Below are positions 51,454 through 60,595 of a stretch of 64,000 nt of DNA, in pieces. A model generated the notes under the pieces. It ran no database searches. It saw only the letters and a list, made by a program, of their open reading frames with translations, and was not told the origin of the DNA. Numbering within the stretch: the stretch's first letter is position 1; each line of letters starts with the position of its first letter. The stretch is from positions 3,744,001-3,808,000 of the forward strand of contig NZ_CP028922.1 of the NCBI RefSeq assembly GCF_003060825.1, written 5' to 3'. The position numbers were made by a program, and so were the translations under genes. This DNA comes from Paenibacillus sp. CAA11 (GTDB taxonomy: Bacteria > Bacillota > Bacilli > Paenibacillales > Paenibacillaceae).

Positions 51454-52122
51454 TCATTTGTGTAACAAAGTATCACTATTTGAAGACGCTTTCCCGAGGG
51501 GGTGCCGAACATACCTGCTTAATCGATGCAATCGACCTTGTTCATTCACGATCCCTTCATGCGACAATAGCTCCTCTGTGAAGCCGCACTTATGCAGAAC
51601 CTGAATGGAGGCCAGATTCGCCGGGTCGCAGCGGGCCGTAATTTCATTAAGCCGCATTTGCTCGAAGCCAAACGTCATGACGGTCCTCACGGCTTCAGTA
51701 GCCAGGCCTTGATTCCAGCAATCGGGAGAGAGCATGTATCCGAGAGCAGCTCTGCCTTCGTTCTCCTGCCAATGCTGGAATGAACACAGACCGATAAACC
51801 GGCAGCTGCCCCGCAGAATCAAGGCGAAATGCAGCGCCGAGAGCGTATGGTAGCTTTCCATAAAGTGGCCAAACAGCCGTCCGGGCAATCCGGTCGTCTC
51901 GCGGCTGAAGGAAATGTATCTTTGCACAGACGGCTCATTCATAATCCGGTGCAGCTCCCCTTGGTCAGAAGGTTTAAGCTTCCTCAGCTGCAGCCGCCCT
52001 GACCATAACTCTGGAAAATGATCTCTATATTCGATCTTAAGTGATTCGATCAATTGGCGTAACCTCCAAGCTCTTAGGCTTTTAATTCTCTGCCTTCTCT
52101 CTTTAGTCCTGCTCTTTGTCAT
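51454..52122 (-). CDS. GNAT-family N-acetyltransferase, RimJ/RimL-like
   Basis: A 222-residue acetyl-CoA-dependent acetyltransferase. The GNAT core lies at about 38-205: GRLQLRKLKPSD, FIGLCSF, EGRAALGYMLSPDCWNQGLA with the acetyl-CoA loop, ATEAVRTVMTFGFEQ, and NLASIQVLHKCGFTEE. The first 35 residues are unusually basic for the family (SRTKERRQRIKSLRAWRLRQ) and may bind RNA or be an overlong start; ATG codons further in are absent. The substrate, a protein N-terminus or small molecule, is not determinable. Confidence 0.85.
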   Translation of the reverse strand: MTKSRTKERRQRIKSLRAWRLRQLIESLKIEYRDHFPELWSGRLQLRKLKPSDQGELHRIMNEPSVQRYISFSRETTGLPGRLFGHFMESYHTLSALHFALILRGSCRFIGLCSFQHWQENEGRAALGYMLSPDCWNQGLATEAVRTVMTFGFEQMRLNEITARCDPANLASIQVLHKCGFTEELLSHEGIVNEQGRLHRLSRYVRHPLGKASSNSDTLLHK

Positions 52123-52189
52123 AGTTCCCTACAGCCTCTTCCGAATACACTTACCCAGAATAACCACTTTATCAATCAGTTAGAGCACA

Positions 52190-52232
52190 ATAAAACGAAA
52201 AGAAGCCGCTGCCAGACATTCCTGGCAGCGGC
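52190..52232 (-). terminator. Terminator of the sdhCAB operon
   Basis: Minus-strand arms GCCGCTGCCAG / CTGGCAGCGGC with a 6-base loop, then TTCTTTTCGTTTTATT. It lies about 45 bases after the sdhB stop. Confidence 0.88.
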
Positions 52233-52275
52233 CTTGCAAGCCAAAGCTTGTATTCATTATCATTTGCAGCATTCA

Positions 52276-53040
52276 TTACATGCCAAGCCAGCGCTTGAAC
52301 ATATGCTTGGTAGTCGCCTTATTCATCTCCGCGATCGAGGTCGTAAGCGGGATGCCTTTGGGACACGAACGAACACAGTTCTGCGAGTTGCCGCAGCCCT
52401 CAATTCCCCCATCTTCCATCAGAGCCTCAAGCCGCTCTTCCGCATTCATCTCTCCCGTAGGGTGTGCATTAAATAAGCGGACCTGTGAAATCGGGGCTGG
52501 ACCCATGAAGTTTGTCTTCTCGTTCACATTCGGACAAGCCTCAAGACAGACGCCACAGGTCATACACTTCGAGAGCTCATAAGCCCACTGGCGCTTCTTC
52601 TCCGCCATTCTCGGTCCCGGACCAAGGTCATAGGTTCCGTCGATGGGAATCCAGGCCTTGACCTTCTTCAGCGCGTTAAACATGCGGCTTCGATCAATCA
52701 CCAGGTCGCGAACCACCGGGAAGGTCTTCATCGGTTCCACCCGAATCGGCTGCTCCAGCTTATCGACCAGTGCTGCGCATGCTTGACGGGGCTTCCCGTT
52801 AATAACCATCGAGCAGGCTCCGCAGACTTCCTCCAGACAGTTAGACTCCCAGCATACCGGCGCGGTCTTCTGACCGCTGGCATTCACAGGCTTACGCTGA
52901 ATTTCCATGAGCGCGCTAATCACATTCATGCCCGGGCGGTAGTCGAGCTCAAACTCTTCATGATATGACGCCGATTCCGGCTGGTCCTGGCGCGTAATGA
53001 TGAACTTTACTTTTTTGGCGGCTGTTGTGATTTCGGCCAT
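52276..53040 (-). CDS. sdhB: Succinate dehydrogenase iron-sulfur subunit
   Basis: A 254-residue electron-transfer subunit of respiratory complex II. The N-terminal 2Fe-2S domain has CWESNCLEEVCGACSMVING; the C-terminal domain has CMTCGVCLEACP and a further CGNSQNCVRSCPKG for the 4Fe-4S and 3Fe-4S centres. ATG 53040 follows GGGAGGGG by 8 bases. It is the third gene of sdhCAB, 58 bases after the sdhA stop. Confidence 0.95.
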   Translation of the reverse strand: MAEITTAAKKVKFIITRQDQPESASYHEEFELDYRPGMNVISALMEIQRKPVNASGQKTAPVCWESNCLEEVCGACSMVINGKPRQACAALVDKLEQPIRVEPMKTFPVVRDLVIDRSRMFNALKKVKAWIPIDGTYDLGPGPRMAEKKRQWAYELSKCMTCGVCLEACPNVNEKTNFMGPAPISQVRLFNAHPTGEMNAEERLEALMEDGGIEGCGNSQNCVRSCPKGIPLTTSIAEMNKATTKHMFKRWLGM

Positions 53041-53098
53041 AACCCATTCCCCTCCCATGTCCTATTGTTACAGCTTGCTCGCTTAAGCTCTGCCCCTG

Positions 53099-54844
53099 CT
53101 ACTTGTCTTTGGAATAATCGCGGACCCGCGGAGCGATCAGCGAGACATCCACATCGTCATATGAGATTTGCGGGCCGTCCGGCGTCCAGGACGCTTTTGT
53201 CGTCTTCAGGAACTCTTCGTCATTACGCTGCGGATAATCCGGCTTGTAATGCGCACCCCGGCTCTCATTGCGCAGCAGCGCGCCCAGTGTCATCGCTTCG
53301 GCAAGCTCAAGCATATTCCAGAGCTGCCGGGTAAAAGAAGCACCCGTATTGTTCCAGCGTGAGGTATCGTTAATATTAATCTTTGTGTAACGCTCCTTCA
53401 GTTCCTTAATCTTGTGAATTGTCGCCTCAAGCTTACTGTTATACCGGACGACCGTCATATTGTCTGTCATCCATTCCCCCAGCTCCTTATGAATGACATA
53501 AGCATTCTCTGTGCCGTTCATGCCAAGGAGGCGCTCGTATTTCGCCGTCTGCTCTTTCTTCGCCTTATCATAAACTTGAGAGGAGACGTCCTCTGCAGAT
53601 TTCTTAAGGCCCCGCACATATTCTACAGCCTTAGGACCTGCCGTCATTCCGCCAAAGATCGCGGAGACCAGCGAGTTAGCGCCAAGCCGATTGGCGCCGT
53701 GATATTGATATTCGCATTCCCCAGCAGCGAACAGCCCGGGAATATTCGTCATTTGATTATAATCGACCCACATGCCGCCCATGGAATAATGGACCGCCGG
53801 GAAAATTTTCATCGGAATTTTACGGGGATCGTCTCCCATGAACTTCTCATAAATTTCAATTATCCCGCCAAGCTTCACATCAAGCTCCTTCGGGTCTTTA
53901 TGGGACAGATCGAGGTAAACCATGTTCTCTCCATTGATCCCAAGCTTCATATCAACACAGACATGGAAGATCTCCCGGGTGGCAATATCCCGCGGTACAA
54001 GGTTGCCGTAAGCAGGATATTTCTCCTCTAGGAAATACCATGGCTTGCCATCCTTATAGGTCCAAATGCGGCCGCCTTCCCCCCGAGCGGATTCCGACAT
54101 CAGCCGCAGCTTGTCGTCACCCGGAATCGCGGTAGGATGGATCTGAATAAATTCACCATTCGCATAATGAACTCCCTGCTGGTACACCGCACTTGCGGCC
54201 GTCCCTGTATTAATGACAGAGTTAGTCGTCTTCCCGAAAATAATCCCCGGCCCGCCTGTAGCCAGAATCGTAGCATCCGAGGCAAAGGTCACGGTCTCCA
54301 TCGAGCGCAGATTCTGCGCACAGATTCCGCGGCAGACCCCCTCATCGTCAATGACGGCCGAGAGAAACTCCCAGGACTCGTATTTCGTTACCAAACCGGC
54401 CGCCTCATAACGACGAACCTGCTCATCCAGCGCATACAGCAGCTGCTGTCCTGTCGTCGCGCCGGCAAATGCCGTGCGATGCCGCTTCGTTCCCCCAAAT
54501 CGGCGGAAGTCGAGGAGTCCCTCCGGCGTACGGTTGAACATAACGCCCATCCGGTCCATCAGGTGAATGATGCCGGGAGCCGCCTCACACATGGCTTTCA
54601 CCGGCGGCTGATTTGCCAGAAAATCACCGCCATACACGGTGTCGTCAAAGTGCTCCCACGGAGAATCTCCTTCTCCTTTAGTGTTGACCGCGCCATTGAT
54701 CCCACCTTGAGCACAAACTGAATGAGAGCGCTTAACCGGCACCAATGAGAACAATGCCACATGGACACCTGCCTCGGCCGCCTTGATCGTAGCCATCAGG
54801 CCCGCCAGTCCGCCGCCAACGATAATTATACTTTGCTTAGCCAT
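53099..54844 (-). CDS. sdhA: Succinate dehydrogenase flavoprotein subunit
   Basis: A 581-residue FAD-binding subunit that oxidises succinate to fumarate. It has IIVGGGLAGLMATIKAAEAG, HSVCAQGGINGAVN with the His for covalent flavin, GGTKRHRTAFAG, ATGGPGIIFG, MSESARGEGG, HYSMGGMWVDYNQMTNIPGL and GANRLGANSLVSAIFGG. It matches the long Bacillus-type SdhA. ATG follows AAGGAGTTGAG by 8 bases. Confidence 0.96.
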   Translation of the reverse strand: MAKQSIIIVGGGLAGLMATIKAAEAGVHVALFSLVPVKRSHSVCAQGGINGAVNTKGEGDSPWEHFDDTVYGGDFLANQPPVKAMCEAAPGIIHLMDRMGVMFNRTPEGLLDFRRFGGTKRHRTAFAGATTGQQLLYALDEQVRRYEAAGLVTKYESWEFLSAVIDDEGVCRGICAQNLRSMETVTFASDATILATGGPGIIFGKTTNSVINTGTAASAVYQQGVHYANGEFIQIHPTAIPGDDKLRLMSESARGEGGRIWTYKDGKPWYFLEEKYPAYGNLVPRDIATREIFHVCVDMKLGINGENMVYLDLSHKDPKELDVKLGGIIEIYEKFMGDDPRKIPMKIFPAVHYSMGGMWVDYNQMTNIPGLFAAGECEYQYHGANRLGANSLVSAIFGGMTAGPKAVEYVRGLKKSAEDVSSQVYDKAKKEQTAKYERLLGMNGTENAYVIHKELGEWMTDNMTVVRYNSKLEATIHKIKELKERYTKININDTSRWNNTGASFTRQLWNMLELAEAMTLGALLRNESRGAHYKPDYPQRNDEEFLKTTKASWTPDGPQISYDDVDVSLIAPRVRDYSKDK

Positions 54845-54861
54845 AACTATATCTCAACTCC

Positions 54862-55533
54862 TTATCCGATGACTGTATGAAGGGTCTGAAGCAGGGCCGT
54901 GCCCTGCGCTTGAAAGTCCGCTCCGCGGAACGCAATGAGCGACCAGACAAACATTACTGTAACGATCGCAAACAAGCTCATGCAAATGTAAGTGGATACC
55001 CGCTGCGCGCGAGGTCCAACCGTGATTCCCCAGCTTACGCAGAAGGACCATAGCCCGTTCGTAAAGTGAAAAGAAGCCGCCACAACGCCGATTAAATAAA
55101 GCACAAAGAAGACCGGCTGGGACACGATATCATGCATTAGACCCCCCAGCTCTTCATGAGTAACATTGCCGAGAGAAACTTGTACACGCGTCTCCCAGAC
55201 GTGCCACACAATAAACACCAGGGCAATGATGCCGGTGACCCGCTGCAGCAGATATCTTAAATTCCGCTCGTTCGTAAACCGCCCATTATTCGGCTTAGCC
55301 TGGAAAGCTATATAGGTTCCATATACACCGTGATACAATAAAGGCAGCCAAATGCCGAAGATTTCAAGAATGAGAACAAGCGGCAGGCTGTTAAGCCAGG
55401 TCACACTGTCCCGGAAGCCCTCGCTGCCCCCTTCAACGGCAGAGAAATTGGTAATCATGTGTTCGAGGATAAAAAAACCGAGCGGAATAACACCTAATAA
55501 AGAGTGCAGCTTTCTGGAATAAAACCCTTTCAT
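54862..55533 (-). CDS. sdhC: Succinate dehydrogenase cytochrome b558 subunit
   Basis: A 223-residue membrane anchor with five hydrophobic segments that binds two haems b. Histidines in suitable places are seen in SRKLHSLLG, LEHMITNF, LYHGVYG, IVWHVWETR and FHFTNGLW. It starts at ATG 55533, 11 bases after GGGG; upstream in-frame sequence to 55671 has no ribosome binding site. It is the first gene of sdhCAB and divergent from a LysR gene. Confidence 0.93.
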   Translation of the reverse strand: MKGFYSRKLHSLLGVIPLGFFILEHMITNFSAVEGGSEGFRDSVTWLNSLPLVLILEIFGIWLPLLYHGVYGTYIAFQAKPNNGRFTNERNLRYLLQRVTGIIALVFIVWHVWETRVQVSLGNVTHEELGGLMHDIVSQPVFFVLYLIGVVAASFHFTNGLWSFCVSWGITVGPRAQRVSTYICMSLFAIVTVMFVWSLIAFRGADFQAQGTALLQTLHTVIG

Positions 55534-55792
55534 AAATATGCGTACCCCTTTCAAATTCCGTCGTTGCCGAGCTAATGATGGAAGCAGGAATGACTTAAAT
55601 TCTGTCTGTATGTGATTTACACCACAGATTATGAAGTTCATTGCCCTTCTCTTTCCATGAGATGTGAACAACTTGTGTCGCTTTTATGTTACTCCTTATT
55701 ATCTTATAATGGAATTGCAATATATTTATTAATTGTTATAACTAATCAGCATAAGTAAATAGGGAATAAGAACAGAAAGAGGGAGTTGTCTG

Positions 55793-56704
55793 ATGTATGA
55801 GGATTTGATGGTTTTTATAACGGTTGTGGAGCAATCAAGCTTGAATCGCGCCTCCAAACAGCTTAACCTCTCCCAGCCTGCACTTTCCCGTAAAATTGCC
55901 AAACTGGAGGAGGAGCTGGGCGTCCAGCTGTTCGTTCGTAAGGGAAAAAAGCTCGAGCTGACCCGTACCGGACAGGCCACCTATACTTATGCACTGGAAC
56001 AACGGCAGCGACATCATCACTTTCTGCAGTCCATCTCCCGCTATAAGGAGGCAGAGCGCCGGGTCGTTACTCTGGGAGCGAGCCTTACCACCATCCAGAC
56101 TACCCTTCCGCCGCTGATTGAAGCGCTGATGAACAAATATCCCGGCACTGAGCTGAAGCTCGTTACCGGGAAGACGCACGAGATTGTCTCCTATGTAAAA
56201 GATAAAAAAGCCGATTTCGGTGTCATCGCTTCTTCCATTGAAGAGCCCGGGCTCCGGTGTATCCCTCTGTTCCAGGATCATTTGGAACTGGTGGTTCCCA
56301 AGAAACATAAACTCGCCCGCAAGGGCTTTACACCGAAGATGAAAAGTCTAGACGGACTGCCTATGATTATTTTCTCCAAAGGGACCTGGTACCGCCGGCT
56401 GGTGGACGAGCTGATCGGCAAATACGGCATCATTCCCGATGTCCGTATGGAGATCGACTCCTTCGAGGCTATTGTCCGGCTTCTGCCCACCTGCGGCGCA
56501 GCTGCCCTGCTCCCTCGCTCCTATCTGCGCCCCCAGCTGCTCAGGGATAATGAACTGACTGCCATTCCGCTGCAAGAGCTGGAACAGACCGGGCGGGCCA
56601 CCTGTCTGATCTATCCGGACAAGCCGGAAACAGGACTTGAGACCATCCAATGGATCATGGAGATGAGGGATCTGTTCAGCACCCATCTGATTTCTGGGGG
56701 ATAA
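55793..56704 (+). CDS. LysR-family regulator divergent from sdhCAB
   Basis: A 303-residue LysR protein. The HTH (MVFITVVEQSSLNRASKQLN, LSQPALSRKIAKLEEELG) covers residues 6-60, and the effector domain runs to 295. It is divergent from sdhC with 259 bases between; an imperfect dyad centred on GTTATAAC near 55735 could be its operator. Control of sdhCAB is plausible, by analogy with CcpC/CitR regulation of TCA genes, but unproved. Confidence 0.88.
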   Translation: MYEDLMVFITVVEQSSLNRASKQLNLSQPALSRKIAKLEEELGVQLFVRKGKKLELTRTGQATYTYALEQRQRHHHFLQSISRYKEAERRVVTLGASLTTIQTTLPPLIEALMNKYPGTELKLVTGKTHEIVSYVKDKKADFGVIASSIEEPGLRCIPLFQDHLELVVPKKHKLARKGFTPKMKSLDGLPMIIFSKGTWYRRLVDELIGKYGIIPDVRMEIDSFEAIVRLLPTCGAAALLPRSYLRPQLLRDNELTAIPLQELEQTGRATCLIYPDKPETGLETIQWIMEMRDLFSTHLISGG

Positions 56705-56716
56705 GGCTGTTTCCGA

Positions 56717-56770
56717 CAAAAAAGCCGATAGATTGCTCCTTCTCTTCTCCAAACAGCGATCTACCGGCTT
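56717..56770. terminator. Convergent terminator
   Basis: Arms AAGCCGATAGATTGCT / AGCGATCTACCGGCTT (two wobble pairs), with TTTTTTG on the minus strand. It serves the antiporter gene and, on plus, the LysR gene. Confidence 0.8.
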
Positions 56771-56785
56771 CAATTTATGCTCGTG

Positions 56786-58015
56786 TTAGGTTTTGACTTC
56801 TAGTCCCAGCTTGCGGGCTACGGCCCCTGTGGTGCTTGCCTGGATCATAATCGTAAGCACAATTGACATAAAGGTAATACCCGCTATCACATCCGCATGC
56901 GCAACCCCCATCCCGACGATCATGCCAGACAAGGCAGCAGGAATAACTCCTGTCTCGCGCACCCAGCACATAAACAGCATTTCCTTCACCGTCCACTTCA
57001 CCTTCCGATCGGCAAGGGCGCACAGGAAGACCGTTAGCGGCCGGGCTACAAACATCAGCACCAGCACAGCCGCCAGACTTGGCCAGAAATAATCGATAAG
57101 CGTTCCGAAATTGACATGGCTGCCAAGCAGCACAAAGATCAGCATCCGCATCATCACGGTGATATTTTCCGCAAAAGAGCTCACTTCAAGCTTCTTCTCT
57201 TCCATAGAAAGGCCGAATACCTCGGCATTCCCCCATATGACACCAGCAACAAAGGTAGCCATAAACCCGCTTACCCCCAGAAGGTCACCGATCAGATAAG
57301 AGCCTAGCCCTGTGATCAGCATGACGATGGTCGTATAATCCCGAAGAAGACCATGCCGGGCATGGGCGGTCAGATAAGTCAGAATTCCCGACACCACGAC
57401 TCCAACCAGGATCCCCCCTAGCGCTGTCTTCAGGAAATCCAGGGTCATCTGTCCTGCCGAGAGTGTACCGCTGCCCGCCACAACAGCCAGCAGAGAGAAG
57501 GTTAGAATTGAGCCTGTTGCGTCATTGAAGGCGGACTCGCTCTCTACGGTCTCGCGCACGCTTTCCTTAATCCGGACCTGGCGAAATACAGGAATGATGG
57601 AGGCAGGGTCGGTTGAAGCGATAACTGCAGCAGTCAGCAGAGAGAAGAGCCAGTCTACACCGAACAGATAGTGTATCCCTACCCCCACTACGCCAACCGT
57701 AATCAGTACACCCGGCACGCTCAGTAAAGCTACCGTGATCCACACCTTGCGAAGACCACCGAGTGCAAGGCCCCTTCCTCCATCAAATAAAATTAGAGCA
57801 GAGCCTACAGTTAGAATCAGTTGGTTTACCGCCGAGCTCTCGGGTTCACTTAGGAGATGCAAGCCCGGCCCCAGCAGCATGCCTGCTGCAATAAAGACCG
57901 CTACGTCTGGAAGACGGAGCAAACCTGCAATCTTTCCGGAGATCAGCCCTACACTCAGTACAAATAAGATAAGAATAAGAAAATGATGGATCACTTCAGT
58001 CGTTGCCGAATCCAT
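56786..58015 (-). CDS. Cation:proton antiporter, CPA1/NhaP type
   Basis: A 409-residue polytopic membrane protein that should exchange Na+ or K+ for protons. It has about a dozen hydrophobic segments, GSALILFDGGRGL, the core STDPASIIPVFRQV and ESESAFNDATGSIL with the Asn-Asp pair expected for an ion-binding site, and VRETGVIPAALSGMIVGMG. It lacks the C-terminal RCK domain of NhaP2-type proteins. It lies 46 bases downstream of ktrA and could be part of a K+ homeostasis operon; no terminator is seen between. Confidence 0.86.
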   Translation of the reverse strand: MDSATTEVIHHFLILILFVLSVGLISGKIAGLLRLPDVAVFIAAGMLLGPGLHLLSEPESSAVNQLILTVGSALILFDGGRGLALGGLRKVWITVALLSVPGVLITVGVVGVGIHYLFGVDWLFSLLTAAVIASTDPASIIPVFRQVRIKESVRETVESESAFNDATGSILTFSLLAVVAGSGTLSAGQMTLDFLKTALGGILVGVVVSGILTYLTAHARHGLLRDYTTIVMLITGLGSYLIGDLLGVSGFMATFVAGVIWGNAEVFGLSMEEKKLEVSSFAENITVMMRMLIFVLLGSHVNFGTLIDYFWPSLAAVLVLMFVARPLTVFLCALADRKVKWTVKEMLFMCWVRETGVIPAALSGMIVGMGVAHADVIAGITFMSIVLTIMIQASTTGAVARKLGLEVKT

Positions 58016-58061
58016 GGCTGGTCACTCCTGGCTTGAAAGATGTCTTAGGAAATAGCTGAAT

Positions 58062-58727
58062 TTACTCTTCATTGACCGCAGCTTCAAACTGTTCAATATT
58101 GTCATTGGAGCCGATGATGACCATGATATCATTCTCATTCAGCTGATCCATCGCTGTTGGAGCCACAATGCAGCCGCTAGGCTTATGAAGGGCCACAACA
58201 CTGCAGCCAAATCTAGCTCTGGAATTCAAATCTCCAAGGATCTTGCCGTGTAATCCGGCAGGAACCGTCATCTCAACAATGCTGTAGTCCTTGGACAGCT
58301 CAATATAGTCAAGCAGGTTCGGTGTGATCAGCTGATGGGCTACACGAATGCCCATATCCCGTTCGGGATAAACGATACGGTCAACACCAAGCTTCTCCAA
58401 AGCCCGTCCGTGAAGAACCGAAATCGCCTTCGCTACGACGGTTTTGATCCCTAGCTCCTTAAGCAGAATGGTGGCCAGAATGCTTGGCTGGATATCGTCG
58501 CCAATAGCGACAATACCGCAGTCAAAATTCCGGATTCCGAGAGAGCGCAGCATCTCTTCATCTGTAGCATCAGCCGTAACTGTATAAGTTAAGTAATTGC
58601 TCATTTGATTTACGACCTCTTCATTCCGGTCCACACCCAGAACTTCATACCCTAAATCCATAAGCTCCAGGGCCAGACTTGAGCCGAAGCGGCCAAGGCC
58701 AATGACCGCAAACTGTTGTTTTTTCAT
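58062..58727 (-). CDS. ktrA: Potassium uptake regulatory subunit KtrA
   Basis: A 221-residue cytoplasmic RCK protein that gates KtrB. The RCK_N Rossmann domain has FAVIGLGRFGSSLALEL and D in GVDRNEE; the RCK_C domain follows (about 135-221, SIVEMTVPAGLHGKILGD, MVIIGSNDNIEQF). In Bacillus, ATP/ADP bind the first and c-di-AMP the second domain. It begins 18 bases after the ktrB stop. Confidence 0.93.
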   Translation of the reverse strand: MKKQQFAVIGLGRFGSSLALELMDLGYEVLGVDRNEEVVNQMSNYLTYTVTADATDEEMLRSLGIRNFDCGIVAIGDDIQPSILATILLKELGIKTVVAKAISVLHGRALEKLGVDRIVYPERDMGIRVAHQLITPNLLDYIELSKDYSIVEMTVPAGLHGKILGDLNSRARFGCSVVALHKPSGCIVAPTAMDQLNENDIMVIIGSNDNIEQFEAAVNEE

Positions 58728-58745
58728 AATAGATGGTCAAACTCC

Positions 58746-60080
58746 TTATCCAATAATCATTTTGCCTTCAGGGTGTTTATATAATTCCTTACCCTTCTTC
58801 GGCCCTAACGCATAGGCTAAAGTTAAAGGCCCCAGCCGGCCTGCAAACATGGTGAAGCTAATAAGCAGCTTGCCGATCAGGGTCAGCTTGCCTGTCAATC
58901 CCATCGTTAAGCCCACCGTCCCGAACGCGGATGTCGTCTCAAAGAGAATGCTGAGGAAGCTGCTGTCCTCCGTGGTCGACAGAATCATCGCAATAGCCAC
59001 GACGAGGAACAACGCAAGCAGAGTAATGGTCAGCGCCTTCAATATCCGCTCTTGAACCAGGCGGTAACGGAAGAGCACCAGATCGTCCCGCCCCCGAATC
59101 ATAGAGAACATAGATCCGATCAGGATGGTAAAGGTTGTCGTCTTAATCCCGCCCCCGGTCGAGCTTGGAGAAGCCCCAATAAACATCAAGATGATCATGA
59201 AGAACTGGGTCGCCTGACGGAGGGAGCCGATATCCAGCGTATTTGCGCCGGCTGTACGCGGCGTCACAGACTGGAACAGCGAGCCCCAGAACTTGCCTGC
59301 CCAGCTAAGCGGCTCAAGCGTCTTCGGATTGGTGAATTCAAAGACAAAGATAACCAAGGCGCCGATCACAATCAAGGCGGCCGTCATGGACAGAACCACT
59401 TTGGAATGCAGAGACAGCTTGCGGTTCTTCCGGTAATCCACGACATCTGAGATTACGATAAAGCCAATTCCTCCAGATACTATCAAAAACATCGCCACGA
59501 AATTTACAAGCGGGTCGCTCACGAACTGGGTCAAGCTCCGGTACCCTCCAAACAGGTCGAATCCTGCATTGTTAAACATGGACACTGCATGGAAGATGCC
59601 GAAGTAAACCGCTCGTCCAAAGGGCATATCCACGGCCCAACGAATCGTAAATAGCACGGCTGCGCAAGCTTCAATGACAAGAGAATATAATAATACCTTG
59701 CGAATTAGCCGTACGATGCCTTCCATCGTGTTCTGATTCATGGCCTCCTGCAGCAGCAGCCGATCCTTCAGGGAAATCTTCCGTTTGAATACTAGTGAGA
59801 ATAGTGTGGCCATGGTCATAAAGCCCAAGCCTCCGACCTGAATCAGCAGCATGATGACGACCTGACCAAAGGTCGTAAAATAAGTCCCTGTATCCACAAC
59901 GACAAGCCCTGTTACACAGGTCGCTGAGGTCGCAGTAAATAATGCATCCACGAACGAAAGGCGGCCTTCCGGATGAATGGAAATCGGAAGCATGAGCAGC
60001 AGAGATCCAATAAAAATAATTGCGGCAAAGCCAATCACCAGAATCTGAGGCGGAGATAATTTGAAGCGTTTGTTGTTCAA
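58746..60080 (-). CDS. ktrB: Potassium uptake channel subunit KtrB
   Basis: A 444-residue TrkH/KtrB membrane protein. It contains the four pseudo-repeats with filter sequences TSATCVTGLV, NNAGFDLF, GASPSSTGGGIK and TSAFGTVGLTMG. The start is TTG 60080, 11 bases after AGAGGTGA. The c-di-AMP riboswitch upstream implies shut-off when c-di-AMP, and hence K+, is high. Confidence 0.94.
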   Translation of the reverse strand: MNNKRFKLSPPQILVIGFAAIIFIGSLLLMLPISIHPEGRLSFVDALFTATSATCVTGLVVVDTGTYFTTFGQVVIMLLIQVGGLGFMTMATLFSLVFKRKISLKDRLLLQEAMNQNTMEGIVRLIRKVLLYSLVIEACAAVLFTIRWAVDMPFGRAVYFGIFHAVSMFNNAGFDLFGGYRSLTQFVSDPLVNFVAMFLIVSGGIGFIVISDVVDYRKNRKLSLHSKVVLSMTAALIVIGALVIFVFEFTNPKTLEPLSWAGKFWGSLFQSVTPRTAGANTLDIGSLRQATQFFMIILMFIGASPSSTGGGIKTTTFTILIGSMFSMIRGRDDLVLFRYRLVQERILKALTITLLALFLVVAIAMILSTTEDSSFLSILFETTSAFGTVGLTMGLTGKLTLIGKLLISFTMFAGRLGPLTLAYALGPKKGKELYKHPEGKMIIG

Positions 60081-60110
60081 CTGTAAGGGTCACCTCTTGT
60101 GTTTTGGTCA

Positions 60111-60140
60111 AAAGAAAAAAGACACTGGAAATCCAATGCC
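60111..60140 (-). terminator. Expression-platform terminator of the c-di-AMP riboswitch
   Basis: Minus-strand stem GGCATTGGA / TCCAGTGTC with two wobble pairs and a 2-base tip, then TTTTTTC. It lies between the aptamer and the ktrB start. Confidence 0.75.
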
Positions 60141-60159
60141 TTCAAGGTTTGGGTTCCTG

Positions 60160-60300
60160 CTGCATAGGCCTACGAGGTTAGCTGACGGATTCGGGCATGC
60201 ACAGGTCGCCCTATTCAACTGTCCTTCTGCTGCTGTACCCTGCAGAAGAGACAGTAAGAAATTCACCCCAAAAGATTGGTTCCCCCGTTTTCATGATCAT
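60160..60300 (-). ncRNA. c-di-AMP riboswitch (ydaO/yuaA leader)
   Basis: The minus strand carries the conserved ydaO/yuaA blocks in order: GGGGGAACCA, TTTTGGGGTGAAT, GCAGGGTA, AGGGCGACCTGTGCATG, then CCGAATCCGTCAGCTAACCT followed by CGTAGGC. It is followed by a terminator and ktrBA, matching the ktrAB leader of B. subtilis. c-di-AMP should turn expression off. Confidence 0.95.
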
Positions 60301-60340
60301 GAAATTCGGCTCATATTCCGTTTCTCATATTTCATCATGG

Positions 60341-60369
60341 ATTATAAGCCTTATTTCTAATGACTACAA
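60341..60369 (-). promoter_or_regulatory. Sigma-A promoter of the ktrBA leader
   Basis: TTGTAG (60364-60369), a 17-base spacer and a perfect TATAAT (60341-60346) on the minus strand, about 40 bases before the riboswitch aptamer. Confidence 0.75.
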
Positions 60370-60595
60370 AGTGAATTTTCCATGAAACAGAATGAAAACA
60401 TGTTGAATATCGCTGCATTAGGAATGTAATCTCGGATTCTCTGAGCTTTGCTGTTTATTATATAGTTTTATGTGCATTTACACGTTGATTTCCCCACAGT
60501 TTCTGGCAGGTGCCCCTTCTTTATGTTATCTTTACTTTGAAGTATTCCCGTAACTATCGTTCATACACGCAAATACACACAAAGGAGTTGTAAGC
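60370..60595. other. Divergent intergenic region before the CPBP gene
   Basis: About 225 AT-rich bases. No credible coding frame or strong hairpin was seen. The promoter of the protease gene should be here; TTGATT at 60485-60490 and AT-rich hexamers near 60455-60470 do not make a convincing pair. AAAGGAGTTG at about 60581-60590 is the ribosome binding site. Confidence 0.4.

Noticed and set aside
55726-55747. LysR-type operator dyad around GTTATAAC
   Set aside because: The arms are imperfect and the region is AT-rich; mentioned only as a possibility under the LysR gene.
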